Assembly (NCBI GenBank): GCA_903874585.1
Contig: CAIQSY010000050.1
Span: 1-12,005 of the forward strand
Source: an uncultured Chlorobiaceae bacterium
GTDB lineage: Bacteria; Bacteroidota; Chlorobiia; Chlorobiales; Chlorobiaceae
Direction of reading: 5' to 3'
Length of the DNA stretch: 12,005 nucleotides
This document shows, piece after piece, positions 6,640 through 12,005 of the stretch; positions within the stretch are counted from its first letter, which is position 1, and every line of letters begins with the position of its first letter. The notes below the pieces were generated by a model, which saw nothing but the letters and a program-made list of their open reading frames with translations, was not told the origin of the DNA and did not search any database. A program made the position numbers and the translations under genes.

Positions 6640-7377
6640 ATGTTTGCAGGAAAAATTGCCGTTGTAACAGGCGCAGCGCGCGGAATTGGTCAAGCTATTG
6701 CGTACAACCTTGCAGCAAAAGGCGCTGATCTTGTACTGTGCGACATCAAAGCCGAATGGCTCACTGAAACTGCTGAAGGTGTCGAAAAATTAGGCAGAAA
6801 AGCCTCTTGCTTTGAGCTTGACGTTACGGACGCCACGGCTGTGCAAAACGTTTTTAACGACATTGCAGCACAAACTGGACGCATTGATATCCTCATCAAC
6901 AACGCTGGTATCACCCGCGATGGACTGCTTATGAGAATGAGCGAAGAGGATTGGGATGCCGTGCTCACCGTTAACCTGAAAGGCACCTTTGCCTGCACAA
7001 AAGCAGTCAGCCGAATTATGATGAAGCAGCGTTCCGGCGCTATAGTCAACGTTGCGTCAATTATTGGCATTATGGGCAACGCCGGTCAAGCGAACTACGC
7101 AGCATCAAAAGGCGGCGTTATCGCGTTTACCAAATCTGTTGCTAAAGAGCTTGCATCACGCAACATTCGCGTTAATGCTGTTGCGCCAGGATTTATTGCT
7201 TCAAAAATGACTGACGCACTCTCAGAAGATGTTAAAAACAAAATGCTTGACGCTATTCCGCTAAGCCGCTTTGGCCAGCCCGAAGATGTTGCAAATCTCG
7301 TTTCATTCCTTGCTGGAGATGAATCCGCTTACATCACCGGTGTCGTTATCAACATCAGTGGCGGTATGGTCATGTGA
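6640..7377 (+). CDS. fabG: 3-oxoacyl-ACP reductase (FabG)
   Basis: FabG uses NADPH to reduce 3-oxoacyl-ACP to 3-hydroxyacyl-ACP, the first reduction in each elongation round. This 245-residue short-chain dehydrogenase has the cofactor motif TGAARGIG (10-17), NNAG (87-90), Asn112, and the catalytic Ser140, Tyr153 and Lys157 (YAASK). The C-terminal VAPGFIASKMT segment and the VVINISGGMVM end are typical of FabG rather than other members of this large family. Position between fabD and acpP agrees. The start codon is preceded by an AT-rich stretch without a Shine-Dalgarno. Confidence 0.97.
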   Translation: MFAGKIAVVTGAARGIGQAIAYNLAAKGADLVLCDIKAEWLTETAEGVEKLGRKASCFELDVTDATAVQNVFNDIAAQTGRIDILINNAGITRDGLLMRMSEEDWDAVLTVNLKGTFACTKAVSRIMMKQRSGAIVNVASIIGIMGNAGQANYAASKGGVIAFTKSVAKELASRNIRVNAVAPGFIASKMTDALSEDVKNKMLDAIPLSRFGQPEDVANLVSFLAGDESAYITGVVINISGGMVM

Positions 7378-7404
7378 TTTGGGTAAGCATGTTTTCTTTT
7401 TATA

Positions 7405-7459
7405 TTGACTCACTTTTCAAGAATTTTTTATTGAAACAAACAAACGTTTAATCAGGAGA
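7405..7459 (+). promoter_or_regulatory. Candidate internal promoter and strong ribosome site of acpP
   Basis: The 89-base gap before acpP is the longest inside the fab cluster. It contains TTGACT (7405-7410), 5 of 6 matches to the -35 box, but only weak -10 candidates about 16-18 bases on (for example TATTGA at 7429-7434). AGGAGA at 7454-7459 is the best Shine-Dalgarno in the cluster, 7 bases before the ATG. An own promoter and strong ribosome site fit the high demand for acyl carrier protein. Confidence 0.4.
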
Positions 7460-7466
7460 ACACATT

Positions 7467-7706
7467 ATGACGCAGGCAGAAATTAAAGATAAAGTGTACG
7501 ATATTATCGTCAGCAAAATGGGTGTCAACAAAGATCAGATCAAAATGGAATCAAAGTTTTCGGATGATCTTGGTGCAGACTCTCTCGATACCGTTGAGCT
7601 GATTATGGAGCTCGAAAATGAATTTGGTGTACAGATTCCTGATGAAGATGCAGAGAAAATCGGCACGGTTCAGCAGGCTATCGACTACATCGTCAGCAAA
7701 AAATAA
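7467..7706 (+). CDS. acpP: Acyl carrier protein
   Basis: AcpP carries growing acyl chains on a 4'-phosphopantetheine arm and is the shared substrate of all the Fab enzymes here and of PlsX. The 79 residues are acidic and of normal length. The arm is attached to Ser39 in the DDLGADSLDTVELIMELE motif (residues 33-50), which is intact. The conserved EFGVQIPDEDAEKI helix-3 region follows. A strong AGGAGA ribosome site, the only one in the fab cluster apart from the first gene, fits high expression. fabF starts 44 bases downstream. Confidence 0.98.
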   Translation: MTQAEIKDKVYDIIVSKMGVNKDQIKMESKFSDDLGADSLDTVELIMELENEFGVQIPDEDAEKIGTVQQAIDYIVSKK

Positions 7707-7750
7707 TATCAGCATTTTCGCAAAGCAGGCAAACCGCAAATAACACAGTT

Positions 7751-9004
7751 ATGGCTCAAGAGCGCAAAAGAATTGTCATTACCGGAATAGGTGTTTTAAC
7801 TCCTATTGGTCTTACCAAAGAGGATTTCTGGGATTCGCTCTACAACGGTAAGAGTGGTGCCGCACCAATAACCTATTTTGATACCACAAATTTTGCGACA
7901 ACATTTGCCTGCGAGCTGAAAGGATTTGCGGCAGACAGTTATATCGACAAAAAATCCGCCGACAGGATGGATCCCTATTGCCAGTATGCTGTTATTGCCG
8001 CAGATCAAGCGCTGAACGATTCAGGACTTGATCTCAACGAGATTGACCCACTGAGAATCGGCGTTGTACACGGCTCGGGTATTGGTGGCATGACCACATA
8101 CGAACAACAGTTCAAAACATTTCTTGAGCGTGGTCCAAGGCGTATCAGCCCATTCTTTATTCCCATGCTGATTCCCGACATTGCGGCTGGTCAAATTTCC
8201 ATCCGGCATGGCTTAATGGGACCGAACTATGCTACATCTTCAGCTTGCGCAACATCGCTCCATGCAATTATGGACGCTTACATGCTGATTCAGGCAGGTA
8301 TGGCTGATTATATGGTGTGCGGCGGCTCAGAAGCCCCAATCACACAAATGAGTGTTGGTGGATTTAACGCAGCCAGAGCGCTCTCTACAGCAAACGACAG
8401 ACCTCAGCAAGCCTCACGTCCTTACGACCGTGACCGTGATGGTTTTGTGATGGGAGAGGGGGCTGGATCGTTGATTCTGGAATCCCTTGAGTCCGCTAAA
8501 GCACGTGGTGCAAAAATTTATGCTGAAATTGTTGGTGTTGGCGCAACTGCTGATGCTTATCATTTAACAGCTCCGCATCCTGAAGGACTTGGTGCTGTCA
8601 ATGCAATGAAAACAGCGATGAAAATTGCTGGGATTACGCGAGAAAACATCGATTACATCAACACGCATGGCACTGCAACTCCACTTGGAGACTTGGCAGA
8701 AATCTCCGCTATAAAAACTGCTTTTGGGGAACATGCCTACAAACTCAACATCAGCTCCACAAAGTCGATGACCGGACACCTTCTTGGTGCTGCCGGTGTT
8801 GTTGAGTCAATTGCCTGCCTGCTTGCCATGCAGAACCAGACGGTTCCGCCAACAATCAACCTTGACAATCTTGACCCGCAGGTTGACTTGGATGTAACAC
8901 CGAATACACCGAAAAAACGTACCATTGAGTATGCTCTGAACAATGGTTTTGGCTTTGGTGGACACAATGGTTCGATCATTTTCAGGAACGGCGCTTCACT
9001 CTGA
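7751..9004 (+). CDS. fabF: 3-oxoacyl-ACP synthase II (FabF)
   Basis: FabF performs the elongating condensation of acyl-ACP with malonyl-ACP and in many bacteria sets membrane fluidity through unsaturated chains. The 417 residues are the normal length. The nucleophile is Cys166 in SSACATS; the two histidines are His306 in NTHGTATPLGD and His343 in STKSMTGH, with Lys338 next to it. The C-terminal NNGFGFGGHN loop is present. The acpP-fabF order is standard. No Shine-Dalgarno is seen in the 44-base gap after acpP. A stop at 9002-9004 places rnc only 8 bases downstream. Confidence 0.97.
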   Translation: MAQERKRIVITGIGVLTPIGLTKEDFWDSLYNGKSGAAPITYFDTTNFATTFACELKGFAADSYIDKKSADRMDPYCQYAVIAADQALNDSGLDLNEIDPLRIGVVHGSGIGGMTTYEQQFKTFLERGPRRISPFFIPMLIPDIAAGQISIRHGLMGPNYATSSACATSLHAIMDAYMLIQAGMADYMVCGGSEAPITQMSVGGFNAARALSTANDRPQQASRPYDRDRDGFVMGEGAGSLILESLESAKARGAKIYAEIVGVGATADAYHLTAPHPEGLGAVNAMKTAMKIAGITRENIDYINTHGTATPLGDLAEISAIKTAFGEHAYKLNISSTKSMTGHLLGAAGVVESIACLLAMQNQTVPPTINLDNLDPQVDLDVTPNTPKKRTIEYALNNGFGFGGHNGSIIFRNGASL

Positions 9005-9012
9005 CCAAACAA

Positions 9013-9819
9013 TTGCTGCCTGTGGAGCAATTCTGGCAAAAACTGACCGCATTTGCCTTTCACCGAACAGGCGAATTCAGCATTGAACAAGCCGAAAGTG
9101 CGCTTTCACCTGAAACGGCACTCTACCTGCAAGAGCTTGTTGGTGAGCCGAGCAGCAACAAGCTGCTCTATCAAACTGCGCTGACCCATCGTTCACTTGT
9201 ACATGACCCCGCATCGGTCGATGCTGTGGAGTCGAATCAGCGTCTTGAATTTCTTGGCGACTCAGTACTTGGGTTATTGATTGCCGACTATCTGTTCAGA
9301 AATTTCCCTGAAAATGCCGAGGGTGAACTTTCCAGCACCCGCGCTAAAATTGTCAACAGCAAATCACTTGCTGAATTTGCGCGCAGCATCAAGCTCGGCG
9401 AGCATATCCTTATCGGCGAATCGGCGGATCATTACAATATCAGAGAGAGCGAATCCGCTTTAGCCGATGCCTTTGAGTCCATCATTGGCGCTATCTATCT
9501 CGACAAAGGGTTAAAAAAAGCCTACGATTTTGTGATTCGCCATATCATTGAACAGCCAAACTTCAGCACCATTATTGCTGAAGAGCAAAATTATAAAAGC
9601 CGCCTGATCGAATACACCCAATCGCATCACATACAGCCGCCGCTCTATACCGTTATCGAAGAGACAGGTGCTGAACATAACAAATGTTTTACCGTTACTG
9701 TTCAATGCAATAATCAAGTGCTTGGTACAGGTACCGCCCGACGCAAAAAGGATGCAGAACAACTCGCCGCGAAAGAGGCAATGAAGCAAATTGGCAAAGA
9801 GCATCAGCCGGAGAGCTGA
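9013..9819 (+). CDS. rnc: Ribonuclease III
   Basis: RNase III cuts double-stranded RNA, chiefly to release 16S and 23S rRNA precursors. The signature QRLEFLGDSVL is at 76-86 with Glu79 and Asp83, and the second metal pair Asp152/Glu155 lies in ADAFESIIGAIYLD. A double-stranded RNA-binding domain fills about 193-262, ending GTARRKKDAEQLAAKEAMK. At 268 residues it carries roughly 35 residues ahead of the nuclease domain that E. coli RNase III lacks. No ATG is available: the TTG at 9013 is the best start, with GTG at 9022 as alternative. Without a ribosome site, translation probably depends on ribosomes ending fabF 8 bases upstream. Confidence 0.95.
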   Translation: MLPVEQFWQKLTAFAFHRTGEFSIEQAESALSPETALYLQELVGEPSSNKLLYQTALTHRSLVHDPASVDAVESNQRLEFLGDSVLGLLIADYLFRNFPENAEGELSSTRAKIVNSKSLAEFARSIKLGEHILIGESADHYNIRESESALADAFESIIGAIYLDKGLKKAYDFVIRHIIEQPNFSTIIAEEQNYKSRLIEYTQSHHIQPPLYTVIEETGAEHNKCFTVTVQCNNQVLGTGTARRKKDAEQLAAKEAMKQIGKEHQPES

Positions 9820-9849
9820 ACGGGCAGACTAAAAAAATTTCTGATTATC

Positions 9850-9878
9850 TTGAGCTTCTCTGAACCATCCTCTATATT
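9850..9878 (+). promoter_or_regulatory. Promoter of gcvPB and the downstream glycosidase gene
   Basis: TTGAGC (9850-9855) and TATATT (9873-9878) are exactly 17 bases apart and match sigma-70 at 4 and 5 of 6 positions. They sit in the 116-base gap after rnc, about 57 bases before the gcvPB ATG. No hairpin terminator for the fab cluster is visible in this gap, so some read-through from rnc remains possible. Confidence 0.5.
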
Positions 9879-9935
9879 GAGAGCAGCCAGAAACTCAATA
9901 AACCTCTCCCGAAGCCGCACGTTAACATCAACACC

Positions 9936-11384
9936 ATGAAAGAAAAACTGATTTTTGATCTTTCCCGCAAGGGGCGCAAAGGCTATAGCCTCTCAACAAA
10001 CGATATTCCCGAACTCCCTCTTGAGAGCATCCTTCCCTCAAAGTTTCTGCGCAAGGCTCCTGCCGAACTGCCGGAAGTCTCAGAGAACGAGGTTGTGCGC
10101 CACTTTGTGCGGCTCTCAAACCTCAATTATCACGTTGATAAAAACATGTATCCGCTGGGCAGTTGTACCATGAAGTACAATCCCAAAATAAACGACTACA
10201 CCTGCGATTTACCCGGCTTCAGCTCCCTGCACCCATTGCAGCCTGCTGAAACAACACAAGGCGCGTTGCAGCTCATGTACGAACTTGCGGAGATGCTGCG
10301 CGAAATTGCTGGTATGGCGGCCGTTTCCCTGCAACCGGCGGCAGGCGCACATGGTGAATTGACCGGCATTCTGCTCATTAAAAAATACCACGAAGCACGC
10401 GGCTCAAAACGGCACAAGCTGCTTGTGGTTGACTCTGCACATGGCACAAACCCAGCCTCAGCCGCACTGGCGGGGTACGAAATTATCTCCGTCAAAGGCA
10501 ATGCTGAAGGGCGAACCGATCTTGATGATCTGCGGAGCAAACTTGATGGCGATGTTGCCGCGCTGATGCTGACCAACCCGAACACTATCGGCTTGTTTGA
10601 AAAAGAGATACAGACCATTTCAACAATGGTGCACAATAACGGCAGCCTGCTCTACATGGATGGCGCCAACATGAATGCCCTTCTCGGTATCACCCGCCCC
10701 GGCGACATGGGCTTTGATGTGGTGCATTACAATCTGCACAAAACCTTTGCCGCACCACATGGCGGCGGAGGACCAGGCAGCGGTCCGGTCGGCGTCAGCG
10801 AGCAGCTTGTGCCCTACTTGCCGGTTCCTGTTATCGAAAAAGATGGTGACACCTACAAACTCTCTTACAATCGTCCGGAGAGTATTGGCAGGATGATGAA
10901 CTTCTACGGCAACTTTGCCGTTCTGGTTCGAGCTTACACCTACATACGGATGCTCGGTCCCGACGGCTTGCGCCGAGTCTCGGAAAATGCCATCATCAAC
11001 GCCAATTATCTCCTGAGCCTGCTGCTCGAAAGCTACGACCTGCCCTACCCGAAACCGGTGATGCACGAGTTCTGCCTTTCGGGAGACCGGCAGAAAAAAG
11101 CACATGGCGTCAGAACGCTCGATATTGCCAAGCGCCTGCTCGATTACGGTTTCCATGCGCCAACCATCTACTTCCCGCTCATTGTCAGCGAAGCGCTGAT
11201 GATTGAACCAACCGAAACCGAGTCAAAAGAGACGCTCGACATCTTTGCCGAAGCGCTCCTCAGCATTGCGCGAGAAGCGGAAGCAGAGCCTGATACGGTA
11301 CGTTCAGCTCCAATGACAACGCCAGTGAAGCGACTCGATGAAGCTGCAGCATCAAGGCAGCTCAACATCTGCTGCTCGATATGA
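9936..11384 (+). CDS. gcvPB: Glycine dehydrogenase (decarboxylating) subunit 2
   Basis: This is the C-terminal, PLP-binding half of the two-subunit glycine cleavage P-protein, which decarboxylates glycine and passes the aminomethyl group to lipoyl H-protein. The 482 residues match the split form, not the roughly 950-residue fused GcvP. The Schiff-base lysine is Lys269 in NLHKTFAAPHGGGG, followed by the Gly-rich PGSGPVGV. DSAHGTNPASA (166-176) and MYPLGSCTMKYNPK (71-84) are family blocks. The partner subunit gcvPA and the H, T and L proteins are not in this window. No strong ribosome site is visible. Its TGA overlaps the next ATG. Confidence 0.96.
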   Translation: MKEKLIFDLSRKGRKGYSLSTNDIPELPLESILPSKFLRKAPAELPEVSENEVVRHFVRLSNLNYHVDKNMYPLGSCTMKYNPKINDYTCDLPGFSSLHPLQPAETTQGALQLMYELAEMLREIAGMAAVSLQPAAGAHGELTGILLIKKYHEARGSKRHKLLVVDSAHGTNPASAALAGYEIISVKGNAEGRTDLDDLRSKLDGDVAALMLTNPNTIGLFEKEIQTISTMVHNNGSLLYMDGANMNALLGITRPGDMGFDVVHYNLHKTFAAPHGGGGPGSGPVGVSEQLVPYLPVPVIEKDGDTYKLSYNRPESIGRMMNFYGNFAVLVRAYTYIRMLGPDGLRRVSENAIINANYLLSLLLESYDLPYPKPVMHEFCLSGDRQKKAHGVRTLDIAKRLLDYGFHAPTIYFPLIVSEALMIEPTETESKETLDIFAEALLSIAREAEAEPDTVRSAPMTTPVKRLDEAAASRQLNICCSI

Positions 11385-12005
11385 AGAGAGGATTTTTTTT
11401 ACTCCTTACAGGCGTTCTGCTTTCACTGCTTTTTCTCACTCCCGCAGCAACGGTGCTCGGCATGCAAAAGCCGGGCATCGCTGACTGGTGCGCTCAGCAG
11501 ATTTTCAGCCGCAAGGATGCTCGCATTGAGGAGAGTCTGCAACACATGAGCCTCTCCGACAAAGTTGGGCAGATGATTATCGCCCAGATTGAACCGCACT
11601 CCATAAGCCCTAAAAACAAAGAGTATCTCCTGTTAAGTCGATTGGTGCAGGAGGGGAAAGTTGGTGGCATTATGTTCCTCAAGGGTGATGTTGTAACCGC
11701 TGGAACACTGGTCAACCATTTCCAGTCGATAGCGCCCCATCCTCTCCTGATAAGTTCAGATATGGAGCGAGGTGTTGCCATGCGGCTGAACGGAGCGACG
11801 GAGTTCCCGCCAAACATGGCTCTTGCGGCTACGCAGGATCGTGATCTTGCTGAAGAGATGGCGGAGGCAATTGCCGAAGAAGCGACCCTGATCGGTATGC
11901 ACCACAACTACGCGCCAACCGTTGACCTGAACAGCAATCCCCTCAATCCTATTATCAACACGCGTTCATTTGGCGACGGCATTCCGTTAACAACAAGTAT
12001 GTCGA
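11381..12005 (+). CDS. Exported glycoside hydrolase family 3 protein (N-terminal 208 codons, runs off the window)
   Basis: The frame opens with ATG at 11381, overlapping the gcvPB stop as ATGA, and stays open to the right edge. Residues 1-27 form a signal peptide: MKR, a hydrophobic stretch rich in Leu and Phe, then TPAATVLG; there is no lipobox cysteine. Residues about 50-208 match the N-terminal barrel of family 3 glycosidases: MSLSDKVGQMI, GKVGGIMFLKGD, PLLISSDMERGVAMRL, FPPNMALAAT, NYAPTVDLNSNPLNPIINTRSFGD. The wording is closest to Bacteroidetes-type beta-N-acetylglucosaminidases, some fused to a beta-lactamase-like domain, so a role in cell wall or amino-sugar turnover in the periplasm is likely. 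The nucleophile region lies past the edge, so activity cannot be judged. Confidence 0.85.
   Translation, partial: MKRGFFLLLTGVLLSLLFLTPAATVLGMQKPGIADWCAQQIFSRKDARIEESLQHMSLSDKVGQMIIAQIEPHSISPKNKEYLLLSRLVQEGKVGGIMFLKGDVVTAGTLVNHFQSIAPHPLLISSDMERGVAMRLNGATEFPPNMALAATQDRDLAEEMAEAIAEEATLIGMHHNYAPTVDLNSNPLNPIINTRSFGDGIPLTTSMS

Noticed and set aside
10620..11156. A 178-codon minus-strand open frame inside gcvPB
   Set aside because: It sits opposite well-conserved gcvPB codons, has no ribosome site and no recognisable domain; antisense frames of this length are common in coding DNA of moderate GC.

Overview
The window looks like chromosomal DNA of a Gram-negative bacterium of the Fibrobacteres-Chlorobi-Bacteroidetes group, most likely a green sulfur bacterium (Chlorobiaceae) of fairly low GC. 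This rests on the overall look of the proteins, the core order DUF177-rpmF-plsX-fabHDG-acpP-fabF-rnc, a two-subunit glycine dehydrogenase (gcvPB), weak Shine-Dalgarno use, and a Bacteroidetes-type glycosidase-3 protein. Chlorobium chlorochromatii, the epibiont of a phototrophic consortium, which carries giant adhesin-like genes, is a plausible candidate. That is inference; no search was run.

Layout. (1) 1-2143, minus strand: the first 714 codons of a large, probably giant, surface or secreted protein. It begins with a DUF4347-type domain that keeps a His and a Cys, followed by beta-sandwich and calcium-loop segments, and it runs off the left edge. (2) 2144-2612: an AT-rich leader without genes, ending in a strong terminator. 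(3) 2613-2684, minus strand: tRNA-Asn(GUU) with its own promoter. (4) 2851-9819, plus strand: a compact fatty acid and phospholipid synthesis cluster, namely DUF177 protein, rpmF, plsX, fabH, fabD, fabG, acpP, fabF and rnc. (5) 9936-11384, plus strand: gcvPB, with a separate promoter. (6) 11381 to the right edge: an exported glycoside hydrolase family 3 protein whose ATG overlaps the gcvPB stop.

How the genes work together. FabD loads malonyl onto the acyl carrier protein AcpP. FabH starts chains from acetyl-CoA, FabG reduces the 3-keto group, and FabF elongates. PlsX turns finished acyl-ACP into acyl-phosphate for phospholipid synthesis. The DUF177 protein, L32 and RNase III link the cluster to ribosome and RNA maturation, a linkage seen across bacteria. 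GcvPB is the PLP-binding half of the glycine cleavage P-protein.

The fab cluster is ordinary core genome. The left end is the unusual part: a large adhesin-like gene lying just 3' of a tRNA gene, a common junction for acquired DNA.
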